From Escallonia rubra (Eukaryota > Streptophyta > Magnoliopsida > Escalloniales > Escalloniaceae), in NCBI GenBank assembly GCA_033065855.1, contig JAVXUO010000974.1, forward strand, positions 1 to 64,000: a DNA stretch of 64,000 nt. Reading direction: 5' to 3'. A program made the position numbers and the translations under genes. Each line of letters opens with the position of its first letter. The first letter of the stretch is position 1. The notes under the pieces were generated by a model. The model was given only the letters and a program-made list of their open reading frames with translations, was not told the origin of the DNA and ran no database searches. Shown piece after piece: positions 23,139 through 34,590 of the stretch.

Positions 23139-24150
23139 AAGGGATCAAAAGATATTAGAACATTAAGAAAACCCCTCACAGAATATTAGCTGCCTTTGGG
23201 GATTTTTCTCTATGTTTTGGGGGCACGTGGGAGATGTTTATATAGAGGTCTCGGGATCTACGAAAAGATTGGGATGCAACTTAGCCGCCACCAAATAAAT
23301 ATTAAAAGATTTAAATATCCTTTTACCGACTGATAGGAGTTTTTTCCTTAAATAATATTATTTTAAAACTTAATTATCATAATACTCCATTTTGAAACTT
23401 ATTTACCCGCATACCACACTTTTGAAAATCGCGATTTTCAACCACGACTTTAGACTAGAAAATGCCCTTTTGAAACACGTTTTCACTTTTTTTTTCATTT
23501 TCTGCCTCATTTCTCAAAATCCAAGAAAACTTAACAAAATAAAAGAAACGGTAGAAAAAAAAGGCGCGGGTTTGGAACTCTGCATTCTGAACCCGATTTC
23601 CTCTTTCCCTCCTTCTTCCTTCCTCAGCACTTGCTCACGGCTGGGCTACACCAGTGGTGCACCAATGAGTTTTCTTCTTTATCCTTTCTTTCTTTTTTTC
23701 TTCCTTTTTACTTTTTTCTTCTGCGTCCTCCGTTAACATCATTGCTGGGTATTCCAATTTTAGGATTAGGGCAAAAGTTCAAGCTTATTGGATAATTTAC
23801 TGTTGGGATTAGGGCAAAATTTGAGAGGTCCAGTCAAGCAATATCTGTGGATCTACCCAATTTAGCAACGTGAGTCATCCTCTATGTTTTTCTTTGTGCC
23901 AATTTCACAGGTTGTTACTGTCATGGTTGTTGAAATTTGGAAATTGTATTCAACAAGTTCTTGAGCTCGGATGGTGTAGGAGAAGATGGTTTGATAAGCT
24001 CTCTTGAAACGGGATCAACCTTCATTTTGGTTCTAAGTACAAGACCATGTGTATAGGATTCCTTCAATGCTATGCCTTGTCCGTGTAAGATGACAGGCAA
24101 GCGTGCTTATATATATATATATATGGTTTTAACCCTGATTTCATTTTCAG

Positions 24151-24828
24151 GTTGCCAACCTCAACCTATATGCTGTTGCGTTGGTGGTCTTCAGTGTCTG
24201 CACAGTATAATCACCTACTGATGTTGAAAATCAGGTATTTAGTGAAATTATATGTTTCATATCCTGAAATTTCGGATTCGCCTAGTGGTGGTCTTATCTG
24301 ATACGCAAATGAACAGTACTGCTAGATAGCTTTCTCATCAATTGCTATTGGATGCTGCTTTGTCAGCATATTTCATCTTGGAACTAAAGAGCCAAGGTTT
24401 GCCACAAATTCTTACTCTTTACTTCTAGTTTATTGACGGGGTGCTAAGTTTTCTATTTTATCTTTTTGATGCACAAATTTTCTTCATGCCTTAATTTTAA
24501 GGCATGTTTCCTTTCTTTCCTTTCCTTTTGTTTACTTGTGTTTGCTTGAAGAGGAGGGGACATGAATGTGAGCATGTACTTTTGATTTTCATTAGCTGTT
24601 GGGACCATCATGAATAAATATTTTTGCCATATTTTGCTCACTTAGAAATAAGCATGCTTGGTCCATACAGTTGATCACGACGGCTCTTTTAGATTTTCTG
24701 GACTAGATTGAAGCAAGGCGTTCTTGGGAAAAGCTATGTGAGGATTTCTTGGACTTAATGGTTTAAGAAAGTTCTACCAAGTTGCTCTTGTTTATGTCTT
24801 CACCAGACTCGTAACCAATGTGTCACAG
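24151..24828 (+). pseudogene. MFS_2 (melibiose-type major facilitator) gene fragment
   Basis: Three exon-like pieces resemble plant MFS_2 transporters. 24151-24234 encodes VANLNLYAVALVVFSVCTV; 24326-24396 encodes IAFSSIAIGCCFVSIFHLGT followed by KEPR and a GT donor; about 24705-24828 encodes GKSYVRISWT, WFKKVL and then FYQVALVYVFTRLVTNVSQ ending at a GT donor. These are membrane helices and loops from the middle of the protein. In-frame stops (in the first piece, and between ISWT and WFKK) and a frame change before FYQVAL show it is dead. The rest of the gene is absent. It was probably captured by the surrounding TIR element. Confidence 0.7.
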
Positions 24829-27800
24829 GTCAGCTTGCTTTTAATATCTCCTAAATGGTTTTCTTCTACTTCCACTTCCACCATTAGCATAAAGACAGTG
24901 AGCAAGTGCCTAGCTATCTATACCTGAGGAGATATGCAGTTGCATAAACCCAGATACAGTACCAAATTATTCAATCAGTGCAATATACTAAGTCTTTAGG
25001 ATTAATCATTGCAAGGTAATACATTTATCTAATTCTTTTAACTCATGTGGACCTGAACAACATTGTGTGTGTTTGATCCTTACGGATCGGAGTTAAGACT
25101 TGGAGCAAGAAACTTTTCAATGACATGGCAACTGTTCAGCAGCTTTGTACCTAGAAAGGTAGAATCAGATTTCTGACAAGGACTCTAATCCTTAAAGAAA
25201 AAGAAAGAAATTCCCTCATAGAGGTATAACTATGTGTAGTTATACGCAAAATCTTGTTTCTGTTTACTAATAATTAGGCATGAGGATTGAATTTGTTACC
25301 TGCTTATAAAGTAGTTAACAATTTTTAAAATCTTCTTGAACATAAGATGGTTGGATCCATTTTTTCTTGAATCAGATTACTAATAACTGGTATGATGCTT
25401 TTCCAATTTGATTTTGCACAAGCAGATTGCTGATTTTTGGCCATATTCCACATTGAGATTTATTGAAAGTGGTTTGAACTGCTAGCGCTACTTCTGTTAA
25501 ATTTTTCTGACTTAAGATTTGGTGTAGTTACTTCGAAGTGGATGAGAAAAGGAATAATCAATTATGTATGCTAACAGACCCATTGTTAACCAATACCTCA
25601 CTTCACTATCTTAGCCTGTAGCTTCTTTTTAACCTGAGGTGAGTGCTGTAATTTAAAAACTATTCTTATGTCAAGTTGCCATGTCGGGATCTGAAGGGTT
25701 TTCTCCACATTTTTAGTGTTTCATGAGTCAAGGACATTAAGATTCTTTGCATTGTGTTGATCCAGAAATGTGAAGCTCTCTTCCTTGAGAGGGCAACCAA
25801 TATTCATGTGAGTCAGGGGACTTGATGCTGCATAATTTTAGTCTAGTGAAATCTATTTTTTATTTGTTTCCTGCTGGTATTTCTATCACGTTTCAAAATA
25901 GCTTCCTCCTCGTATGTCCTTTGGATGTTCTCTGTAACCAGAATACCCAGAACAGTAGACATGTTCGTAAATGTTTGTTTAGTATAAGTATATCTAAAGG
26001 CAAACGTAATTGCCAATGCAGTGATAGTTTTGGCCAAATCAATCAGTTTTGTCGCATATAAAGTACAATCATGCGAGATAGTGATTGCTTTGGAAAAAGC
26101 TGGGAATCCCTTTTGAAATATGGGTATCCATGTTGCACTGTAATTTTTGATTAGGAATGGGCCTTTAATCTTTACATACCTGATACCTCAGTTCATTGGG
26201 GCCACAATGGGCACGTCAGACATGAACATACAGACGGATAATGAGCAGGAAACTGTATGTCACGATTCTCTTTCGAAAACTTGCTTTTGCTTAGATGGGA
26301 AATGTGCCGCCTAGAAATGTCTCAAAGTGTGTACACCATGTTTAAGTGTAAGATATATTAGACAATTGGTATTACTCTTTACACATCACTTTTATTGGAT
26401 CCTTCCAGGTGCTTAAGCTTCCCCCTTCCCGCTCCCGGCTTGTGCAACTAAGGGATTGAAAGCTTAAACTTCTTTCCACTTTGCCGTTTCCTAGTTATAT
26501 AGACATCTTAGTTACAAAGTTCATCTCATGTAGACCTTAAATGCTTAGAACTTGGACTTTGCAACTCTAAATAGTACTACAATTCAGGGCAAGCCTTGCA
26601 CAAGGAAATGCCATATCCTTAAGATCCATCTTAGGGTAGTTCTACTAACTGACAATTTCCAACATATATCGAGGACGTAAATTGTATATTATGCATATCC
26701 AGGTCTAGAAAGTGATAATATAAATTATATTAAGCCATGATTTTGATTAATTTGAATATTGTTTTGGGCACAACACTGACAAAGAAAGAGTATTGTCGCT
26801 GTCTCAAGTCATTTTTGTAGTTGGATGGGGGTAGTAGAACTTATCAGTCGAAGAAAGCAGTAATTGTAGGCCTTATTCTATAGGCTGTATGTGGTTTGCC
26901 CAAAAGCCTAATAGGCCCAAGTTCTGAGATTGAATCCCAAAATGAACTGGAACCATTGGAGGATTTCCGGCTGATCTTTGTCTGAATTTACGACTCTTAT
27001 TTGATTCATAATGCTCCAGATCTGACTGCTGGTTTTCTGCAATATCAGATTTGGACTTGTTAAAGTCCTTCATTATTTTAGTTAGCCAAAATGATGCAGA
27101 AAAATCCCCTTAATACCAGCCCTAGTAGCGCTACTTCTTATCTTTGGCTAATTTATGACTAATGTTTTGAAAATGAATCAGATTTGGCTGCATGATTTTC
27201 TTCTGTATCTGATTTGTACATATTAAAATCCTTAATGATTTCAGCTGGCTGAAATCGATCCAGATAAATTCCCTTGGTTCCAGCCCTTAGTAGCTTTGTG
27301 TTTGCTCTAGTTTACCTATGTAACTCATGTACTAGCTTTGTTATAGGAGAATTAAGGATAATTAGAAATTTACAGCTTGTGCACAGTCTGACGCATCTTC
27401 TCTTGAGTCGGATCCTCAAGAATCCTTGGTGCAATGCCAAGATAATTAGACCGTCTTGAGTCAGATTTAAGGCAGATTGGCTGTGAAATCTGTAAATGTT
27501 GAGTTTTGTATACTAACCATGGACTTGAAAATCGCATGGACTTGAAAATTTACATTTTTTAAGTTTATTCTTTGTATTAAGGAGAAGTCACTCTTTGTGG
27601 GAGTAAGATGGTGGATTTCAATACCTTTAACTTCTTTCTTTGCAGAAACAAAACATGATAGTTGCTGGGAGCTACCTTAACTTGGAATTTGAGATGATAT
27701 TGACTTTAGCAATGTGCAGATCAAGTCATCAATAGTTTGACTCAGTTGCTGAGCCCTTTGTGCTCACCTTTTGAGAGCATTATAAGTTATTCACCATGCA

Positions 27801-28164
27801 GAAATTATCGGATTACTGCAGATACAGTTGATCTTTGCCACATAAAAAGTTACCGCATCAAAGATTTGGTAAGTTTGTGCTTTTTAATCTTGTTGTATAT
27901 GTAATTGTAATGTAAATTAGTTATGTATATATAATAGCTTTAGTCATTTTATGATATTAGGAGCAATAGAGAGATGGATTGATGCTATGGGCCATAATAT
28001 GTCCACTGTGTGTGTTGGTGTGCGTGTGTGTTTTGTGTTTATGGCTTGGCGTGTGTGCGCCCCAATCAAGCCTCATCCAAGTTGTGATTTACCATGCTTT
28101 GTAATGACACATAGTTTGTATAGAAAACTTAATCATATTTCTATGCAAATGCTGAAGGTTTGTC
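24829..28164. other. AT-rich stretch without recognisable genes
   Basis: No domain or long open frame is seen. Two diverged direct copies of about 190 bp (near 26930-27125 and 27140-27300) share CAGATTTGG, GATTTCAGCTGGCTGAAA-like and AATCCCCTTAATACCAGCCC-type stretches. Some of this may be intron sequence of the captured transporter. Confidence 0.4.
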
Positions 28165-28956
28165 ATGGCTCCTTCCGTAAGGCGGCTGTGTTACTGGGGA
28201 GGAAATGTAGTAGAAGATTCAGATGGTTATGCACATGATTGTGGACCAAAGAAGTTGATCAAGGTGGAGGGTAACTGGACATTTAATTGCTTGATGGATA
28301 AGTTGTATAGCTGCATAAGATTGGACAAAGAATATTTTAGGTTGAAGTTGAATTGTAGGTATCCGCGGATGGTTGGAAACAATGTTAAGACCTATTATAT
28401 CAAAGTACCGATTGAGGATGATGGAGATGTATAAGCCATGTTTGATCTCCAATCTCAATTCTTGCAGTTGAGTGGCATTGAGTTATTTATTGAAATGGAG
28501 GCTATTGTCACGGGATATGGTTCCTCTACTCGGAATCTTGTGTCAAATGGTGACAGGCTATAACGTGACTTGTCCACGCCCATAATGGATTCTACCTCGT
28601 TGGACATTGGTGATCATGCCACACAAAGTTAGATTTTATCGCTCGTAGACAACGATGTCGGAGCTAGTTATTGTGGCGGGATTTCCAATGTCACGCCTCA
28701 GGGTGTAGGTGTGACTGGTCATGTTTCCTCTTTGCTTTTACCGCTACATAACATGATTGACTTGGGGAATGAGGCATCAACCATCATTGAATCTGTTATT
28801 CTGGATAATGAACATGAGAGGACAGATTCGGAAGGCGAAGAAGATGCATTCATGGAGAGGCTAAATGAAGATGACGATGGGGAAGATTATGGTAACGGTA
28901 TAAGTACTGAGATGGAAGTTCAGACATCAAGTTCTTGGCATGTCCTAAACCACTAA
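28165..28956 (+). pseudogene. N-terminal part of a MuDR-type transposase gene
   Basis: The frame from ATG 28165 encodes RLCYWGGNVVEDSDGYAHDC, then FNCLMDKLYSCIRLDK and RYPRMVGNNVKTYYIKVPIE: the PB1-like N-terminal domain found in many plant Mutator transposases. After a stop at 28434, the sequence continues in another frame with FDLQSQFLQLSGIELFIEME, also typical, and an acidic linker (28711-28956, EHERTDSEGEEDAFMERLNE). The DNA-binding, catalytic and SWIM regions are missing. It may be the worn transposase of the 23.3-36.6 kb element. Confidence 0.6.
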
Positions 28957-29640
28957 AAAGACAAACTATACTTCTCATGCGATGAGCATGACTAATTTAT
29001 ATAACCAAGCATACACACATACACAATATATTATTGTGAGAACTAGATAAGACAAGTGAGTGACAAGACAAGTCTCTGGCCACTTACACTCTGTTTTATT
29101 GGTAGTCCAAGGCCTTTCCAGTGAAATGCTACATCAACCATGCGCTTTTGTCTAAAGTAAAAGACAAATCATTTTTCTCATTTGTACTTTAGCCATAAAG
29201 GCTCAAGGCTTTCAAAAAAAGGTTATTTGTCGGTGGGAAATTTGTGTTCAATCAGCTGATTTAATTAGGAGGCTTCTTGTTGAAACTTCACATAGTTGGA
29301 TGGTGTCTTAAATCGGCGAGAAGAAAATAGACACAAGTATGATCTATTGCCAGAATACAAGTCTCTACTAACCGATAACTTCTTTCATTGGTATTCTAAG
29401 GCTTTTTCAGCGAAGTATTACATAATTCTTGCGCTTTTGCATATAGTGAAAGACCGATTAGAAGTTTCATATGTACTTTAGCTACATAATTTTAAAACTT
29501 CACATAGAGTTATCCGGCGGTCAGAAGTTTGTTTTGCATCAACTAATTTAAAAGGATTTTTTTGCTGAAACATCACGTGCTTGGCATGTCCTAAACCACT
29601 AAAAAGACAAACTATACTTCTAAATTAGCCCGTCATATCA
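28930..29640. repeat. Diverged direct duplication of about 330-640 bp
   Basis: TTGGCATGTCCTAAACCACT with the following 20 bp occurs at about 28937 and 29585, and the block AAGGC(C/T)TTT(C/T)CAG(T/C)GAA ... TGTACTTTAGC occurs at about 29110-29190 and 29398-29480. No function is evident. Confidence 0.6.
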
Positions 29641-30099
29641 ATCTGACGAGCAACAACTACGGTTTGATTTTACTATAGCTATAGATTTTTCATGGTGAAT
29701 TGTCCTTCACTCTGGAATGACGGTTCAAGGATTGATGAAGCTCTTAATGAGCTATTATTTTTTCAACAACTAATATTTATGCAAAGGCTTTTCATTAACT
29801 ACTTTAAAGAAACTTGCTGCGACTTGTCACATCTCAAAAAATTTAACACGTAACATTTATTGAAGTGGTCCCTTATCAAGCATTATATAAGTATGTGTAG
29901 TGGATGAAGGGCAAAAGGCATAGAGTGCTATAATCCTTGTTGTGTAAGAACTTTGGAAATGTCATATACTCCACGAGACATTTTTGAAGCAATGGGTCGT
30001 TACTGGGCGGGCGAAGATGAATTTCACTATTCTTTGCGTCCAAGTTTGCGTTACTCATCACGATATGTTAATACATTACATGCATAATGGTCTTATCAG

Positions 30100-30390
30100 T
30101 TGAATGACTATGAGGTCCTCGTAGCTGATTCACGACGCATGAATATACCCGTACCTCGGAAAAAAGCAATCAACATGCCTCAGAATACACATATGGAGCT
30201 TCAAATGGCACTACATCGTATACGTGAAGAAAACAATAGAATGAGAGTTTGTCAAAGTAGGCATAACCTACTTAGTATAGCACGTGAAAGCTATGCAAAT
30301 GGCAACAACAACGAAACACGTTTATATTGGAACATGAGCTTTGAACCTGAATCTGTTTCTGATGCTCTAGTGTCTGATGAAGATGACTAA
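30100..30390 (+). CDS. Unrecognised open frame, possible C-terminal exon
   Basis: The frame encodes about 96 residues with DYEVLVADSRRMNIPVPRKK, a helical NTHMELQMALHRIREENNRM stretch and an acidic end (SDALVSDEDD). Upstream, 29940-30085 reads MSYTPRDIFEAMGRYWAGED in another frame. I do not recognise the family. Its position after the MuDR-type fragment suggests the distal exon of an element-borne gene, which is an inference. Confidence 0.3.
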   Translation: MNDYEVLVADSRRMNIPVPRKKAINMPQNTHMELQMALHRIREENNRMRVCQSRHNLLSIARESYANGNNNETRLYWNMSFEPESVSDALVSDEDD

Positions 30391-30839
30391 AAATGGTTAG
30401 TGTTGAGGCTGAGTTGGTTATCAGCGTGGTCATGTCAACAATGCTGCTTCTTTGTAATTTCCTTTTAAAATTTCTATGTTGTATTTCCTTATGTTTAGAT
30501 GAAGATGACTACAAATGATTAGTGGTCAACAATGCACGTCATTAATATGAACATGCCTGAGTACCAAGTGTTTCATGACACTAGATCATCTACATGGTCA
30601 CAACCAACAGTGAACCTATATTTTCTTCAGTGTTGAAATCCTAATTATCACTACCTTTACCAATAACTAGTTACAAGCTATTTCAGCTGTTGCAGTGCAA
30701 GACGATTAAAGCCATGTCCATTTTTACTTTCTCAAACCGTTTGGTTGTGGAAAGTTGACAAGCCTCTAAAGTTTTGCTAGCAATCATTATAATTGTGAAA
30801 AGAAAAAATGTTTATCTTGAAAACGTGTTTAAGAACCAC

Positions 30840-31375
30840 GATTTAAAATTTCAACTTAAATTGTCCTTCCTAACAATGACTTTTAATAAAACATATTTAA
30901 GAAAAATAACTTCCGTTGAAAACACCTTTCTCGAAAAGCGATTTATATTATTGGACCTTGGTTTTCATTTCAACAAACTTCAAGCGAAAACGCCTTTCAT
31001 AAACACGATTTCAGTTGAATTGTTGAAGCTTGGTTTTCACTTCAACAAAAATTGTGGTTGCAAACCACAACTTCCAAGAAAACGCGTTTCATAACAACGA
31101 TTTTATGTTGAAGCTTGGTTTTCACTTCAACAAAACTCGTGGTTGCAAACCACGGCTTCCATTGAAAATGCCTTTTGTAACAACGCTTTCTGTTGAAAAC
31201 GTGGTACGATTTCAGTTGAAGCTTGATTTTCACTTCAATAAACCTGGTTGCAAACAACGACTTCCATGGAAAACATATTTTGAAACAACGATTTCTGTTA
31301 AAAACGTGGTGCAATTTCAGTTGAAGCTTGGTTTTCCTTCAACAAAACTTGTGGTTGCAAGCCACGACTTCTATG
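30840..31375 (+). repeat. Hairpin-bearing tandem repeat array 1
   Basis: About four diverged units of 110-130 bp follow one another. Each has GAAGCTTGGTTTTCACTTCA, then a palindrome of the type TCGTGGTTGCAAACCACGA, then a TCCA(T/A)(G/T)GAAAA(T/C)GCCTTTTG segment and ACGATTTCTGTT. The palindromes would form 8-9 bp stems. Confidence 0.85.
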
Positions 31376-32668
31376 GGCAAGAGGGTGCTTGTGTGTCTCC
31401 TCAAAGATGGGCGCCTAGTGCGGAGAGCGTGTGTTTGTCTCCCATGGGAAGGTGTTCATTGTTCGAGAGTGTTTCTTTCTCTCCTTCTTAGAGTACCACT
31501 GGTTCTCCACAATGTTCTATTCTCTTTTCTCTTGATTTCATGTTTCTGTTGTTAGCCGTGTTGTTGATTTTGTTTATGGTTAGTGGGTCTCTTTTCAGAT
31601 TTCAAGAAATGTCATTTTCACCAAAATTATCTACTCCCATTCAGATTTCAAGAAGTGTCATTTTTGCCATTATGCTTTTTCTCGTTCTTTCTGTTTTTGG
31701 GTTTAAAGAATGTGAGTTCTTCGCATTGGGTGTAAGTCATGTGTTAGGTATATGCGACACAGATGTTGCATACACGAAGAAAGAATGTAGATGGTGCAGA
31801 TGGTGGGGTGATGAAATGCAGGCTACTAAGAGTTACCAATGACTTTTTCTATGGGTCTTCTCTTATGATGTTTATGCTAGAGGAGAGTAATATTTTGTTT
31901 CCTTTGTTGTAATTGATTTATAGATGTTTAGTATTCAATTCTGCAAGCGGTTAATTATTAGCAGATTTCATTTTGTGTGTATTGGTTGTAAAGCCAAATT
32001 GTAGGAGGGACAGATTGAGACATTGCAAATTTTCTGGTTCATTTACTTCCAACTTAGTTTTCAACGTGAATTTTCTTTGTTTTTTTTATTTCCCTCAGTT
32101 AAGTTAATTACTACTTATGTGTTATTTATTTATTTTGGAAACCAGATGATGCTAGCTACAAATCTCTAGTCCCACAGAATCATATTCACAACCCCTGTTC
32201 TACTCCAGAGAGAGCAACAGCTCGTGCGATTAGTCTGCACTTATTGGTCCTCAGCGAACTAGATTTCAGGAAATCCTTCTTAATACTAAGTTACATAGGG
32301 AGGTTAGTCTGTATCTTAGTCATGCTTTGTGTGCACTGGTAACAAGATGATTCTAGAAATTGAGCTGATTTTGTTCGCAGGAAGAAGCTGGAGGATGTTA
32401 TGTCGGTTGATGAAATTTTAAAGGGTCAAATACACGTAGGTACCCTGGAACTACCACAAAGTCTCAATTAAGGGTCCCAAAATTTAATTTTTACACATAA
32501 GGGCTTGTAACTCCAAATTTGCAATAAATAAGGACTTCCGTCCACTTTCTTAACGATTGAGGCTTTTCCGTCAGGGGCATTTTTGGGTTTCCATATTTGG
32601 GTGTTTTTTTTCTTCTTCTTCAAAATTTCATCTTTGCCTCCACCACTACCACTACCGCCACCCACCAC

Positions 32669-33172
32669 CGCCGCATCCTCCACCAGCCCTTCGTCCCACA
32701 AGACACCTCCCCACCGACCCAAACCCCATCTCCTTTACCTCCGCTTCCCAAGCTCCCATTCTCAACCTCCCCCTCCACCCCCACCAACGAGACCCCCTTC
32801 TTTCCTTCCTTCCCCTCCCCACCACCACCACCGGCCTCCCCTTCCTCCGCATCCTTCTCGGCCAACATTTTCTCCCTCTCCCTCCCCCAGTCCCCCAAAC
32901 CCAAACCCACCTCCTTCAAACTCATCGCAACTACCGTCGTGGCTGTACTCACCGCCATCAGCGTCGTCTCCATCATCATCTTCCTCCACATCCGCAAACG
33001 AAGAAAGGAACATACTTTCAGCGACCAGAAAACCCACGGATCCGACACCAGCAGTAGAATCTTCAGCAATGGAGCTGCTATTGCCAACGTAGCACCAAAG
33101 CCACCACGAAGGCCCTCTCAGGCCAGATCTGAATTCCTCTACCTTGGCACTCTCGTTAACTCCCACAGTGGC
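32669..33172 (+). pseudogene. Captured formin (class I FH) N-terminal fragment
   Basis: The open frame encodes HRRILHQPFVPQD, a long Pro-rich extracellular stretch (PPTQTPSPLPPLPKLPF, FPSFPSPPPPPASPS), one membrane helix (LIATTVVAVLTAISVVSIII) followed by HIRKRRK, and the class I formin motif SEFLYLGTLVNSHSG. Class I plant formins anchor actin nucleation at the plasma membrane; the FH1 and FH2 parts are missing here. No intron interrupts the piece. The frame continues to 33343 with no further formin match. Confidence 0.85.
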
Positions 33173-33299
33173 ATCGGCGGTAATAGCCAACCACACAATG
33201 GGGATAAAAGTGGGGATAATAGCCAACCCACAGATCCGGCACCGGCGAGAATTCCCATCCCACCATCACTCGTGCCGCCGATTTCTGCTCCTCCGCCTG

Positions 33300-33380
33300 C
33301 TGGATTGACGGCCGGTCAAAGGTATGGCCGGAGGAGAGAATAACTGGGTCCGTCATTATCTCTAGCGAGATTGGAATTTG
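33300..33380 (-). pseudogene. Captured U-box (plant E3 ligase) fragment
   Basis: The minus strand encodes IPISLEIMTDPVILSSGHTF followed by DRPSIQ, the start of a plant U-box (consensus CPISLEIM.DPVILSSGHTFDR.SIQ); the first Cys is replaced by Ile. Only about 27 residues are recognisable. It lies back-to-back with the formin piece inside the same Pack-MULE. Confidence 0.85.
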
Positions 33381-34555
33381 TTTTCTACCTGCGTAATAGT
33401 TTTCTTTCCCTCTGTTTCTGTGGATCTTTGGCCTGGATGAGGATGAGAGAGGTGAAATTTTGATGAAGAAGAAGAAGAAGAAGAGAAAAACACCCAAATA
33501 TGGAAACCCAAAAATGCCCCTGACGGAAAAGCCTCAATCGTTAAGAAAATGGACGGAAGTCCTTATTTATTGCAAATTTGGAGTTACAGGCCCTTATGTG
33601 TAAAAATTAAACTTTAGGACCCTTAATTGAGACTTTGTGGTAGTTTCAGGGTACCTACGTGTATTTGACCCAATTTTAAAACTAAAAAATCTAGATCTCC
33701 CTATGAAGCTTTTTGAGTCAGCACTATGGAGTGATTATGAGAATAAGCTCTGTGATGACAAAAAAGATAGGGCAAAGGTGAATACTACGCTTATTCTTGC
33801 TCTCTTCAAGTTGAGACCAACTGAACCCACAAGTGTTACCTTAGTCACAACCTCTAGGAACAAAAGTTAGTTCAGTTATGATTGAAACAAGACAATTTTT
33901 TAAAGCCTGATTGTCCTAAACTTCTAGTATGACTTAATAATAGAGATAATAACATTCTTTTTGTACTTAGTTGTCTTATATTACCTGTGTGTAGAAGGAT
34001 TGAAGTTTAGTTTGCGGACTATCTTAATCATGAGTAATGAAATTTACCTTTTCCTAATATAGCATAATATCATCATAGTGCCTTCATGTAATCTAGTGCA
34101 ACAACTGTTTTTTAAGTTATCTTTTTGTCTTGCAGTGTCTTGATTGGGATTCGGTGTAGACCCATTTTTATTATTGTCATGTATCTCTAGATGGAAGTTA
34201 CTCTGTCAAGGTTCGTGGCTTTATTCAACTTAGTGGAAAGCATAATCATGTTGTGCTTTCACATTTTCAGTGACATCTTTTTGTTTCTTTGCTTGTTGTG
34301 AGATGCTCAAATGTAATAGTTACTGAACATAACTCCATTTACTTGTACCATGTTGTTAGTATAGTGTTTTACAACAGTGCCATGATGGAAGAGCATCAGT
34401 GAAGAAATAATGTGTTATTTCTTGAAAATGAGATGACATAATGCTATTTATGGTGTGATAATTCTTGAGCTCATTGTAGAATATAACGAAGTATCAAAAT
34501 ACACATAGAAACATTGAAGTGTGCAGGTGGGAGGGGGAGATAGATGGAGGGGACT

Positions 34556-34590
34556 AGGGAGGGAGGGAGGGAGGGAGGGAGGGAGGGAGA
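34556..34590 (+). repeat. (GGGA)n microsatellite
   Basis: About eight GGGA units lie in the intron-like region of the RDR fragment. Confidence 0.95.

Larger units (their letters stand above)
32423..33671. mobile_element. Pack-MULE with captured formin and U-box fragments, 1249 bp
   Basis: TIRs of about 187 bp (32423-32609 and 33485-33671) differ at about 5 sites and start GGGTCAAATACACGTAGGTA. The 9-bp duplicate AATTTTAAA flanks both ends exactly (32414-32422 and 33672-33680). The interior is GC-rich and carries parts of two unrelated host genes: a formin N-terminus on plus and a U-box on minus. No transposase is present. The element lies inside exon 2 of the RDR-gamma fragment and is young by TIR identity. 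Confidence 0.95.

Noticed and set aside
30100-30390. Plant mobile domain (PMD) protein
   Set aside because: The hairpin repeats reminded me of elements with PMD genes, but the residues show no PMD motif.
32620-33226. Gly/Val-rich minus-strand frames opposite the formin piece
   Set aside because: Antisense of the Pro-rich formin coding sequence.
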